Shown piece by piece: positions 1 through 6,956 of a stretch of DNA of 11,967 nt. The position numbers were made by a program, and so were the translations under genes. The DNA is taken from the NCBI GenBank assembly GCA_031254075.1, contig JAIRVD010000326.1, positions 1-11,967 of the forward strand, in the 5' to 3' direction. This DNA comes from Clostridiales bacterium. GTDB taxonomy: Bacteria; Bacillota; Clostridia; Lachnospirales; WQUN01. How positions within the stretch are numbered: the first letter of the stretch is position 1; each line of letters opens with the position of its first letter. The notes under the pieces were generated by a model, which did not search any database, was not told the origin of the DNA, and saw only the letters and a list, made by a program, of their open reading frames with translations.

Positions 1-1626
1 TCGGCTGTTCAGAATGGTGCGAACATGTTCTGTTTGCCGTTTCCATGAACCTATGTCGCCACGGCGCCAAGTCCAGCGGGTCAGGTCGCCTTGGATGGTG
101 TCGCGCCGTGCGTGCAATAAGTCGTCAACGACGGCGTCTGTTCTTGACGGGTGGAAAATCGTTCCCGCGTAAGTCGAATAACGCGCGGCAAAGGTGTTTC
201 GGAATTCTTCGTTTGAAAATAGGTTAATCACGAACTCGGGAAGCCACGCGTCAACCCATTCCGGCAGAATTTCAAGCTCTATGTCAGAAAGATAATTCAG
301 CATGTCCCACGATTGACCAATCCACGAAAATTCGCCCTGCAACGCTCCGTCGAAATCTTGAATGATGAACCGCCAGCGTCCGTCGTGACCGTAAATATCG
401 GGGTCAACGGTGGTGGTTCGCCAATAGTCGAAATTATTGTTCAGCCAATCCCAATTCTGCAAGTGGAAACCCGCTATGAAAGCATCAATGAAATTATCCA
501 TATCGACGATGGCTTTAAGGCGTTCGTATCTTGCCTGTTCCGACAAATCTCCGAGCGGACGAATTTCTTGGAAATATAAATCGCCTACGCCGTAGTTGGT
601 GTTTATTTCTATGCTGCCGCGTCTTATGCCCGGATAATGCGCCGCAATATACGCTTCATGCCTGTGTTCGCGCAGGTCGTACATTCCCCAGAATTCGCCG
701 TTAATAAAAATCGCGCCGAAAACGCCGTTTTGAATATCCGCACGCAACGGCTCTGCAACAAGCGCGGAAACGATATCACGAATTCCGCTTTCGAAAAGGT
801 CGGATGTTCGCGCGGTTACGTGGCGGAATGTTCCGATATGTGTAAGCGGTTCGTTCCAGTTCGCTCGCGTGTCGGGAATGAATTCATACATATTTGTAAG
901 GTCGCCGTCGCCTTGATTAAAATTAAAACGCAACGACTTTCTCGGATGCTGACGTGACCAATCGCCCGCAACCCAAGCGTTTGCGCGTTGCGCGAAAAGC
1001 AATTCGCCGTTCGCGCCGAATGCTTCAACGAATACAATATGTCTCGGACCGTCCGCCGGGTCGAATTCGGTTGCGCTGTACCAAGTTCTGTCGTCCCAAT
1101 TGGTATAAATTCCAATCACCGGGTCAATGAAATGCTCGGGTTCAATAGACACTGAAAGCACCGGCGTATTAAAAACGCCGCGTCCGTCGCGTTCTACAAA
1201 ATACGAATGCGTTACCGTCGCAGAACCCTCACCGTTTGCGTTAAAAGCCCGCGCACGAACGACCATGCCGTTGTAATACGGCTCGGGCATGAAGTTCGGA
1301 CCGCCGCTTTCACCGTCGTTTGTATCATGCGGAACATTTCGAATACTCATTGTCATCGGACTGTTCGCCGCGTTGGCTTCGGGCGAATGAATATAAATCG
1401 GCGCGGAATACACGGCAGAACGATTCGTCGGTTCGCTTCCGTCGGTTGTGTATCGAATCGTCATTCCGACTGCCGCCGAAATTCTCAAATCAAAATTATC
1501 GGAATAAAAACCGCCGCTATGCGAAAAAAACGGCGGCGAAATTTCTTCGGCGGAAACCGTTGACGCAAACAAAAATAACAATGCCAGTGTCGTCAATAAA
1601 GCTTTGTACTTCCATTTTTTATTCAT
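1..1626 (-). CDS. CotH-kinase-like secreted protein, partial (C-terminus beyond left edge)
   Basis: The frame is open from ATG 1626 to base 1, giving 542 codons with no stop seen. Residues 1-26 form a signal peptide (KK near the start, a Leu/Phe/Ala core, cleavage near STVSA-EE). Residues about 40-140 resemble a chitobiase/hexosaminidase C-terminal type beta domain (IRYTTDGSEPT at 57-67). From about 150 onward the protein resembles CotH kinases: RKSLRF at 229-234, FINGEFWGMYDLRE at 307-320, an NWDW..NNFDYWR stretch at 391-403 and QDFDGAL at 423-429. The last holds the Asp-x-Asp expected at the metal/ATP site. CotH family members phosphorylate secreted or coat proteins, but the substrate here is unknown. 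I chose ATG 1626 because GAGGAG (1636-1641) lies 9 nt upstream; the in-frame ATG at 1635 abuts that site. It may be a surface or cell-envelope protein. The family call is fairly firm, the kinase activity inferred. Confidence 0.82.
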   Translation of the reverse strand, partial: MNKKWKYKALLTTLALLFLFASTVSAEEISPPFFSHSGGFYSDNFDLRISAAVGMTIRYTTDGSEPTNRSAVYSAPIYIHSPEANAANSPMTMSIRNVPHDTNDGESGGPNFMPEPYYNGMVVRARAFNANGEGSATVTHSYFVERDGRGVFNTPVLSVSIEPEHFIDPVIGIYTNWDDRTWYSATEFDPADGPRHIVFVEAFGANGELLFAQRANAWVAGDWSRQHPRKSLRFNFNQGDGDLTNMYEFIPDTRANWNEPLTHIGTFRHVTARTSDLFESGIRDIVSALVAEPLRADIQNGVFGAIFINGEFWGMYDLREHRHEAYIAAHYPGIRRGSIEINTNYGVGDLYFQEIRPLGDLSEQARYERLKAIVDMDNFIDAFIAGFHLQNWDWLNNNFDYWRTTTVDPDIYGHDGRWRFIIQDFDGALQGEFSWIGQSWDMLNYLSDIELEILPEWVDAWLPEFVINLFSNEEFRNTFAARYSTYAGTIFHPSRTDAVVDDLLHARRDTIQGDLTRWTWRRGDIGSWKRQTEHVRTILNSR

Positions 1627-1653
1627 TGCGTTCATCTCCTCACGTCAGTCTGA

Positions 1654-1748
1654 TTTCGTGGTTAAAAAGGTTTTGAAAACATTTAACCACGAAACACACG
1701 AAAAAGCACGAAAAGTGAAAAATTCTTTTTCCGTGTTCTTCCGTGTGG
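1654..1748. repeat. Compound inverted-repeat element with CACGAAA units
   Basis: A perfect 13-bp inverted repeat, TTTCGTGGTTAAA at 1654-1666 and its complement at 1682-1694, encloses a 15-nt loop. CACGAAA then occurs at 1688, 1697 and 1707 with spacing of 9-10 bases. A second, imperfect inverted pair runs from about 1695-1714 to 1728-1748 (CCGTGTTCTTCCGTGTGG on the right). It sits between two divergent genes, so it cannot be a shared 3' terminator. It looks like a mobile or dispersed intergenic repeat; similar CACGAAA-rich repeats are, in my recollection, scattered through many bacterial genomes, but I could not check this. Confidence 0.7.
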
Positions 1749-1766
1749 AAATCTTCTGCCTTAACA

Positions 1767-1796
1767 TTGATTAGGTTTTCGGTATCATGATATTAT
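1767..1796 (+). promoter_or_regulatory. Predicted promoter of the SpoIID/LytB-domain gene
   Basis: A -35 candidate TTGATT (1767-1772) is followed 18 bp later by TATTAT (1791-1796). A TG at 1788-1789 sits one base before it, making an extended -10 (TGATATTAT). A start of transcription near 1803 would leave a short leader with GAGGTG at 1821-1826 before ATG 1832. Confidence 0.5.
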
Positions 1797-1831
1797 AGCG
1801 GCGCAAAATAAATAATTGACAGAGGTGCTGT

Positions 1832-3175
1832 ATGAAAAAAATAATTTTATTCGCTGTTGCAATTTTCTTTACGGCGATTTTTTTTCCTTCGGGTGTGTTT
1901 GCGCAACAGGAATTAATTGTGCGTGTGGGGTTGGTTGGTTCGCTTGCGAATCGTGACAGCATTGCGGTTGCGAACACGGATATATTTGTGGGTTACAGTG
2001 TTACGGAGGGATTTATGCCGATGACGGAGTTGCATTCGGCAAACGGATTTACCGTGAGAGCAAACGGAGCGGGCATTGACATAATCGGCGGAGGGCAGAC
2101 ATATTTTTTCGGCGCGGAAACGGTTACGCAAGTTATGGCGAGCGACAGCGAGTTTGTTTCGATTGGCAGAAAGAATTACCGGGGTGTAATGGAATTTATG
2201 CCGAGCGGCGGACGCGTCAGCGCGATAAATGTAATGTCAATTGAGGAATATTTATTCGGCGTATTGACGGCGGAAATGTCGCCGAGCTTTCACATTGAGG
2301 CGTTGAAGGCTCAGGCGGTGACGGCGCGAACGTATACGTATAATCAGATTCGGGCGAGCAGTCACGCGAATTTTGACTTATGTGATGTTGTTTGTTGTCA
2401 AGTGTACAACGGCGCGGAGCGCGAACACGAAAATACAACGCTTGCGGTGCTTGAAACTTACGGGCTGATGATTTTTTATGACGGTGCGCCGATTCTTGCT
2501 ACATATTTTTCGTCGAGCGGCGGCGCAACGGAAAACTCCGAGGATGTTTGGTGGGAAGCTCTGCCGTATTTGCGCAGCGTAAACGAAATCGTCGAGCATA
2601 ATCCGATGGTTTGGGAACGAACATACACATGGGCGCAGCTTACAAGCGCGGCGTCGAACGCGGGCGCGAGAATCGGCACGGTAAACGGCGTTTCGGTTTC
2701 GCGGCTCGGGCTTTCGAACCGCGTTCTCGAGTTGACGCTGCACGGCACAAACGGAAATTGGGTTGTGCCGAGAAGCGTCGGCATTCGCGGATTTTTCAGT
2801 TCAATCGGCGGTTCGCTGCCGAGCAGAAATTTCACAATCGCCGGCGCACATCACAGCACACCGAATGTTTCCGTTTCAGACGGATTCACCGGCATTTCCG
2901 CGCCGCTTAATTCGTTAAGCGTAATCAACGGCGACGGAGGATTCTATTCGCTTAATTCCGCCGAAATTTTTGACGGAGAAAATTTTCGTGCATTGATTTC
3001 CACGCCCAACATTGCGCGCGGCGGCAGCGGAATCACACTCAGCGGACGCGGTTGGGGACATGGCGTCGGCATGAGCCAAATGGGCGCGGAAGGAATGGCA
3101 CGCGCGGGCTACACCTACGATGAAATTCTTCGCCACTACTACACGGGAGTTGAATTGCACTGGTATGAATCTTAA
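1832..3175 (+). CDS. SpoIID/LytB-domain protein (exported peptidoglycan lytic enzyme)
   Basis: A 447-aa protein with an N-terminal signal peptide (KK then a hydrophobic run, residues 1-24, ending GVFA-QQ). The SpoIID/LytB domain spans about 115-444. EEYLFGVLTAEMSPSF (138-153) carries the conserved glutamate, E148, which corresponds to the catalytic acid of SpoIID lytic transglycosylases. EALKAQAVTARTY follows at 156-168 region, YFSSSGG near 225, and the terminal signature GRGWGHGVGMSQMGAEGMA precedes YDEILRHYYTGVEL at the end. SpoIID cleaves glycan strands of denuded peptidoglycan during engulfment; LytB-like relatives act in non-sporulating bacteria, so sporulation cannot be inferred. The probable zinc cluster reads H..C...CC (about residues 168-179) instead of the usual H..C...HC. 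The start has GAGGTG five bases upstream. The 3' end overlaps queA by 11 bases, so the two are probably co-transcribed. Confidence 0.9.
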   Translation: MKKIILFAVAIFFTAIFFPSGVFAQQELIVRVGLVGSLANRDSIAVANTDIFVGYSVTEGFMPMTELHSANGFTVRANGAGIDIIGGGQTYFFGAETVTQVMASDSEFVSIGRKNYRGVMEFMPSGGRVSAINVMSIEEYLFGVLTAEMSPSFHIEALKAQAVTARTYTYNQIRASSHANFDLCDVVCCQVYNGAEREHENTTLAVLETYGLMIFYDGAPILATYFSSSGGATENSEDVWWEALPYLRSVNEIVEHNPMVWERTYTWAQLTSAASNAGARIGTVNGVSVSRLGLSNRVLELTLHGTNGNWVVPRSVGIRGFFSSIGGSLPSRNFTIAGAHHSTPNVSVSDGFTGISAPLNSLSVINGDGGFYSLNSAEIFDGENFRALISTPNIARGGSGITLSGRGWGHGVGMSQMGAEGMARAGYTYDEILRHYYTGVELHWYES

Positions 3176-4190
3176 AAAAGATTTTTTTTACGAATTGCCG
3201 AAAAATCTAATCGCGCAGGAACCAATCGCGAAACGCGACGCGTCGCGGCTGATGCATCTGTGCAGAAATACCGGCGCGATTTCGCATAAAAAATTCACCG
3301 ATATTTTATCGCTGCTTCACCCCGGCGACTGCATCGTAATCAACGATTCAAAAGTAATTCCCGCTCGTTTGTACGGCAAAAATAAAAACGGCGGAAAAGT
3401 CGAAATGCTTCTTCATAACCGAATTTCCGAAAACACTTGGTCTGTTCTCGTAAAGCCGGGGCGAAAAGCTCGCTTCGGTTCGCAATTATTTTTCGGCAAA
3501 AGAAAACTCGTCGCAACTGTTCGCGAAATCATCGAAGACGGCTTGCGCGTTGTTTCATTTGAATACGAAGGCGAGTTCGAAAAACTTTTAGACGAAATCG
3601 GCGAAATGCCGCTGCCGCATTATATCGAAGCAAAGCAAGAAGACAACTCGCGCTACAACACCGTTTATGCCGAGCACAACGGTTCCGTCGCCGCGCCAAC
3701 TGCCGGCTTACACTTTACTTCCGAAATTTTGAACGAACTCCAATCACGCGGAATAAAAATCGCCCGCGTTACTTTGCATGTCGGCATCGGAACATTCCGC
3801 CCCGTGAAAACCGACGACATCACACAACATCACATGCACAGCGAATACTGCCGCATCGGTTCGCACGCCGCCGACCTAATCAACGAAACGAAAAAAAGCG
3901 ACAGCCGCGTAATCGCAATCGGAACAACAAGTTGCCGCACAATCGAATCCCGCGCGGACGAAAACGGCTTCGTCTCCCCCGGCGCGGGCGAAACAAATAT
4001 TTTCATCTATCCCGGCTATAAATTCAAAATACTCGACGGTCTGCTCACAAATTTCCACCTGCCCGAATCCACCCTAATCATGTTGGTCTCCGCTTTCGCA
4101 GGACGCGAAGCAACCCTCCGCGCCTACCGCGAAGCCGTAAAAAACGAATATCGCTTTTTCAGCTACGGCGATTGCATGGCGATTTTGTAG
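3165..4190 (+). CDS. queA: QueA, S-adenosylmethionine:tRNA ribosyltransferase-isomerase
   Basis: A 341-aa cytoplasmic enzyme of queuosine biosynthesis. QueA transfers the ribosyl part of S-adenosylmethionine onto preQ1 at the wobble position of GUN-anticodon tRNAs, making epoxyqueuosine. Family signatures are all present: ELPKNLIAQEP (10-20), INDSKVIPARLYG (59-71), SVAAPTAGLHFT (174-185), LHVGIGTFRPVKTDDI (204-219), IGTTSCRTIES (252-262), GETNIFIYPGY (275-285) and LLTNFHLPESTL (293-304). Length matches the family. The frame is open from ATG 3120, but I chose ATG 3165 because the family begins M-x-L-x-x-F-x-Y-E-L-P at exactly this point. The start lies inside the end of the upstream SpoIID/LytB gene, and a GGGAG at 3145-3149 is rather distant, so translation is probably coupled. 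No other queuosine gene is in the window. Confidence 0.97.
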   Translation: MNLKKDFFYELPKNLIAQEPIAKRDASRLMHLCRNTGAISHKKFTDILSLLHPGDCIVINDSKVIPARLYGKNKNGGKVEMLLHNRISENTWSVLVKPGRKARFGSQLFFGKRKLVATVREIIEDGLRVVSFEYEGEFEKLLDEIGEMPLPHYIEAKQEDNSRYNTVYAEHNGSVAAPTAGLHFTSEILNELQSRGIKIARVTLHVGIGTFRPVKTDDITQHHMHSEYCRIGSHAADLINETKKSDSRVIAIGTTSCRTIESRADENGFVSPGAGETNIFIYPGYKFKILDGLLTNFHLPESTLIMLVSAFAGREATLRAYREAVKNEYRFFSYGDCMAIL

Positions 4191-4195
4191 GCGCA

Positions 4196-4224
4196 TTGAT
4201 TAATAAGTTTTATTAATATATACT
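4196..4224 (+). promoter_or_regulatory. Predicted promoter with a palindromic spacer, upstream of the acetate-transporter-like gene
   Basis: TTGATT (4196-4201) and TATACT (4219-4224) are separated by 17 bp, close to the sigma70 ideal. The spacer contains ATTAATAAGTTTTATTAAT (4199-4217), an 8-bp AT-only inverted repeat with a 3-base centre. It could be an operator, or simply AT-rich promoter DNA. Transcription would start near 4231, ahead of GGGAGG at 4241-4246. Confidence 0.55.
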
Positions 4225-4253
4225 CGCTTGCAAGACGTTAGGGAGGAATGAAC

Positions 4254-4871
4254 ATGCAGAATCAACCTACACAAAACGTAAGGATAATAACGGCGGACCC
4301 GTCGGCGATTGGGCTGTTGGGGTTGGCGATAGTGACGCTGGTTGCGTCGTCGCAGAAGCTCGGAATTACGCAGGATGTTTCGTTGATAATACCGTGGGCA
4401 TTGTTTTTGGGGGCGTCGGCGCAGTTGATTGCGTCGTTTGGTGACGCGAAGCTCGGGAATACATTTGGGATGACGGCATTTGGGGCGTACGGGTTGTTTT
4501 GGCTCGGGGTTGCGATGACGTGGCTTATTCAAAACGGTGTATTCGGTGAAACGCTGGCGGCGACCGCCGATGTTAAGGAATTGGGATTTGCGTTTATCGG
4601 GTATCTTATATTCACGCTGTTTATGACTTATGTGGCTGCGAGCATACATAAGGTGATGTTTTTCATTTTCCTCGCGATAGACTTTTTATTTATCGGGCTT
4701 GCGGTTAACGCGCTGGTTCCCGGTTCGCTCGGACACTGGGGACATTGGCTTGCGGCATTTGCGGAATTAACGATTTCAATGCTTGCGTTTTACGGCTGCG
4801 CGGCGGCTGTAATGAGTTGCCATTTCGGCAGAACGGTTCTGCCTGTCGGAAAGCCGTTCATTAAAAGATAA
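4254..4871 (+). CDS. GPR1/FUN34/YaaH (SatP-type) acetate uptake transporter family protein
   Basis: A 205-aa inner-membrane protein with six predicted membrane segments at about 17-33, 43-61, 73-91, 110-129, 132-151 and 163-187. The N-terminal ADPSAIGLLGLA (14-25) matches the family signature NPxPLGL in degenerate form. TM3 contains FGAYGLFWLG (76-85), and the C-terminus ends in the typical FGRTVLPVGKP (191-201). Known members (E. coli SatP, yeast Ady2) carry acetate and in some cases succinate across the membrane; the substrate here is inferred. The ATG at 4254 is preferred to the in-frame ATG at 4248 because GGGAGG ends only one base before 4248 but 7 bases before 4254. The gene has its own promoter and its stop overlaps the next start (TAATG). 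Early codons are extremely G-ending (for instance GGG glycine), shifting to GGC/GGA later. Confidence 0.87.
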   Translation: MQNQPTQNVRIITADPSAIGLLGLAIVTLVASSQKLGITQDVSLIIPWALFLGASAQLIASFGDAKLGNTFGMTAFGAYGLFWLGVAMTWLIQNGVFGETLAATADVKELGFAFIGYLIFTLFMTYVAASIHKVMFFIFLAIDFLFIGLAVNALVPGSLGHWGHWLAAFAELTISMLAFYGCAAAVMSCHFGRTVLPVGKPFIKR

Positions 4872-5794
4872 TGAACCGTGCCGAGAATAACAGGACATTA
4901 ACGCTTAACGAAGATGAAATTATTCGTTATACGGGTTTGTGTCCCTGTACATATGAATCCGAAAATTCAATAATTCACGGCGACGTGTTCGACGTGCTTA
5001 AAACGATTCCCGCCGGAATCGTTGATTTGTTAATCGTTGACCCGCCGTATAATTTATCAAAAATTTACGGTCAACAGACATTTAAGAAAATGAACGACGA
5101 AGAATATTCGTCGTTTTCATATCGTTGGCTTGACGCCGTCAAGCATACGCTAAAGCCGAACGCGTCTGTTTATGTTTGCAGCGATTGGCAGACAAGCATT
5201 TTTGTCGGAAAAATTCTCGGCGAATTTTTTACTGTTCAAAATCGAATTACATGGCAACGCGAAAAAGGACGCGGTGCAGTTCACAACTGGAAAAACGCAA
5301 TGGAGGATATTTGGTTTGCGACGGTTTCGCCGAAATTTACGTTTAACGTAAACGATGTAAAAATGCGCCGCCGAGTTCTCGCGCCGTACAAAATTGACGG
5401 CGAACCAAAGGACTGGACGAAAACTTCCGGCGGGAATTTCCGCGATACATTTCCGTCTAATTTTTGGGACGACATTTCGATTCCGTATTGGTCTATGCCC
5501 GAAAACACCGACCATCCGACCCAAAAGCCCGAAAAACTATTCGCCAAATTAATTCTCGCAAGTTCAAACGCGGGCGAAATAATTCTCGACCCGTTCGCCG
5601 GCTCGGGAACGTCCGCCGTCGTTGCAAAAAAACTCGGGCGAAAATTCATCGCAATCGAGCGCGAAGCCGAATACTGCGCCTACGCGCAAAAACGCCTCGA
5701 AAACGCAAAAAGCACACCCGGCATCCAAGGTTACGTTGACGGCGTTTTCTGGGAACGCAATACACTTGCGGCGCAAAAGAAAGCTATGATATAA
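4871..5794 (+). CDS. Site-specific DNA methyltransferase, DPPY type (beta-class N6-adenine/N4-cytosine)
   Basis: A 307-aa S-adenosylmethionine-dependent DNA methyltransferase. The catalytic motif IV, VDPPYN (56-61), precedes the cofactor motif I, LDPFAGSGTS (239-248). That order defines the beta class, which includes M.RsrI, M.HinfI and CcrM. HPTQKP (215-220) and ILILAS-type helix text before motif I also fit, and GRKFIAIERE (256-265) is the motif II region. The start ATG shares a base with the stop of the transporter gene (TAATG) and has no clear Shine-Dalgarno of its own, so it probably depends on translational coupling. No restriction endonuclease or specificity subunit lies nearby, so it may be a solitary modification enzyme. 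The target sequence and whether adenine or cytosine is methylated cannot be read from the protein; a DPPY motif is most often adenine N6. Confidence 0.92.
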   Translation: MNRAENNRTLTLNEDEIIRYTGLCPCTYESENSIIHGDVFDVLKTIPAGIVDLLIVDPPYNLSKIYGQQTFKKMNDEEYSSFSYRWLDAVKHTLKPNASVYVCSDWQTSIFVGKILGEFFTVQNRITWQREKGRGAVHNWKNAMEDIWFATVSPKFTFNVNDVKMRRRVLAPYKIDGEPKDWTKTSGGNFRDTFPSNFWDDISIPYWSMPENTDHPTQKPEKLFAKLILASSNAGEIILDPFAGSGTSAVVAKKLGRKFIAIEREAEYCAYAQKRLENAKSTPGIQGYVDGVFWERNTLAAQKKAMI

Positions 5795-5795
5795 T
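5766..5795 (+). promoter_or_regulatory. Predicted extended -10 promoter inside the end of the methyltransferase gene
   Basis: TTGCGG (5766-5771) is followed after 18 bp by TATAAT (5790-5795), preceded by TG one base upstream (TGATATAAT). The decamer ATGATATAAT (5786-5795) is identical to the one upstream of glgA. It overlaps the last codons of the methyltransferase gene and would start a transcript near 5802, giving the acetyltransferase gene its own leader of about 120 nt. Confidence 0.5.
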
Positions 5796-5806
5796 TTTGC
5801 AAAAGC

Positions 5807-5829
5807 GAGGTGTACCGATGATTTTATAA
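5807..5829 (+). promoter_or_regulatory. Possible three-codon leader ORF (Met-Ile-Leu-stop) with its own ribosome-binding site
   Basis: GAGGTG (5807-5812) lies 5 bases before ATG 5818, which is followed by ATT, TTA and TAA (5827-5829). The Shine-Dalgarno matches those used for the genes at 1832 and 5922. It may be an initiation site for a minimal leader peptide whose stop overlaps the start of a long RNA stem, or a chance match. Confidence 0.35.
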
Positions 5830-5902
5830 TCCGATTCGCAGTTTTCAAAGAATAAAAGTCCGGTGAACAACAGGGCTTATTTTTTGTCGGAATCAGATTA
5901 TA
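5825..5902 (+). promoter_or_regulatory. Structured leader: 13-bp long-range stem enclosing a terminator-like hairpin
   Basis: Bases 5825-5837 (TATAATCCGATTC) pair with 5890-5902 (GAATCAGATTATA), with one mismatch (C5832/A5895). Nested inside is a weak intrinsic terminator: AAGTCC (5856-5861) with GGGCTT (5873-5878), one G-U pair, an 11-nt loop, then six T (5880-5885) after one A. It could end the methyltransferase transcript or act as an attenuator for the gene at 5922. Confidence 0.45.
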
Positions 5903-5921
5903 TTATCGGAGGTGCTTTTTA

Positions 5922-6905
5922 ATGCAGATAAATTATCGTGAGCTTGCATCAAACGAGTGCGAGCGAATAAAAGAAATGAATGTTTCGCAATTTGTAAAAA
6001 GGGCTTGGCGTGAAGTAAACGGCATTAAGCAATGGGTGGAATTAAATTGGCAGGACAATGATTTTCCCAATGGCTATGAAACGCATTTGGCCGCGCTTGT
6101 CGAAACATTCAACGGCGGCGGTTTCGCAATCGGAGCGTTCTGCGAGGAAAAACTGATAGGTTTTGTCAGCGTCAACCGCGAAATTTTCGGGACGCAAAAA
6201 TATGTATTACTCGACCAAATTTTTCTCTCCCTCGAGTTCAGAGGAATGGGCATCGGCAAAACGCTGTTCTTCCAAGCCGCAGAAAAAGCAAAGCAATGGG
6301 GCGCGGAAAAATTTTATGTCTGCGCGGGTTCGGCGGAAGAAACGCTGGCATTTTACTACGCGCTCGGTTGCGCGGAAGCCGTTGAGCCAAACCAAAGGCT
6401 ATACGAAAGCGACCCGAATGATATGCAACTTGAATATAGTTTTCACCAGATGTTTAAAATCAAAAATATTCGTCAACATCCCGAGTGGCTTGAGCGCGCT
6501 GCGGATTATTATTCGTCAAAATGGGGCGTTGACAGGCAGTTGTACGTAGACAGTTTGACGGAAAGTTTAACAACAAAAGAAGGTGTGCCGCGTTGGTATT
6601 TGATGCTGTGCGGCAAAGAGATAATCGGCGGGTTCGGGCTGATTGAAAACGACTTTATGGTGCGAACAGACCTTTGCCCGTGGATGTGCGCGGTTTATAT
6701 TGAAGAATCCGAGCGAGGCAAGCAGCTCGGTGCGCAATTGTTAAGCCACGCACGCCGCGAAGCCGCCGCGCTGGGTTTCGGCAAGGTCTATATCAGTACC
6801 GACCACATCGGTTATTATGAGAAGTACGAATGGCGTTATCTCGGTAATTTTCCCGACACATGGGGAAATGATTCGCGTGTGTATGAAGCGGATGTAATTA
6901 TGTGA
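5922..6905 (+). CDS. Tandem-domain GNAT N-acetyltransferase
   Basis: A 327-aa protein with two GNAT acetyltransferase domains in a row. Domain 1 (about 1-173) has the acetyl-CoA pyrophosphate loop RGMGIGKTL (107-115), preceded by the beta-4 strand YVLLDQIFLSLEF, and ends with AGSAEETLAFYYALGC (135-150), a classic C-terminal GNAT motif. Domain 2 (about 177-327) has VYIEESERGKQLGAQLL (258-274) and YISTDHIGYYEKYEWRYLG (290-308). In domain 2 the loop reads RGKQLGA, with Gln where Gly is usual (R-x-x-G-x-G/A). Each half looks like a complete small-molecule or protein acetyltransferase; I do not know the substrate. The start is clear: GGAGGTG (5908-5914) lies 7 bases before ATG 5922. It seems to have its own promoter and structured leader and converges on the decarboxylase gene 51 bases downstream. 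Confidence 0.88.
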   Translation: MQINYRELASNECERIKEMNVSQFVKRAWREVNGIKQWVELNWQDNDFPNGYETHLAALVETFNGGGFAIGAFCEEKLIGFVSVNREIFGTQKYVLLDQIFLSLEFRGMGIGKTLFFQAAEKAKQWGAEKFYVCAGSAEETLAFYYALGCAEAVEPNQRLYESDPNDMQLEYSFHQMFKIKNIRQHPEWLERAADYYSSKWGVDRQLYVDSLTESLTTKEGVPRWYLMLCGKEIIGGFGLIENDFMVRTDLCPWMCAVYIEESERGKQLGAQLLSHARREAAALGFGKVYISTDHIGYYEKYEWRYLGNFPDTWGNDSRVYEADVIM

Positions 6906-6956
6906 ATCCAGTTCAATTATCATTGCGGCTTCGGTTTCTCGCATGTTTCCTGATAT

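Noticed and set aside
45..1676. Several plus-strand open frames in the first 1.7 kb (for example 313-579, 637-957, 1207-1563)
   Set aside because: They lie opposite the long minus-strand CotH-like gene, have no family resemblance and are antisense shadows of its codon pattern.
1688..1713. CACGAAA triple repeat as a CRISPR array
   Set aside because: Units are 7 bases with 2-3 base gaps; there are no spacer-length intervals and no cas genes.
2378..2835. Minus-strand open frames inside the SpoIID/LytB gene
   Set aside because: They overlap a clearly assigned gene, are rich in Arg, Cys and Ser, and lack recognisable motifs.
4199..4217. AT palindrome as an intrinsic terminator for queA
   Set aside because: The stem has no G-C pair and is not followed by a T-run; its position within the -35/-10 spacer fits a promoter element better.
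5150..5848. Minus-strand open frames over the methyltransferase gene, considered as a possible antisense restriction enzyme
   Set aside because: No nuclease motif such as PD-(D/E)xK or HNH is visible, and the frames mirror the conserved methyltransferase codons.
6906..6956. Searched for a bidirectional terminator between the convergent acetyltransferase and decarboxylase genes
   Set aside because: No convincing G-C stem with a T-run is present in these 51 bases.
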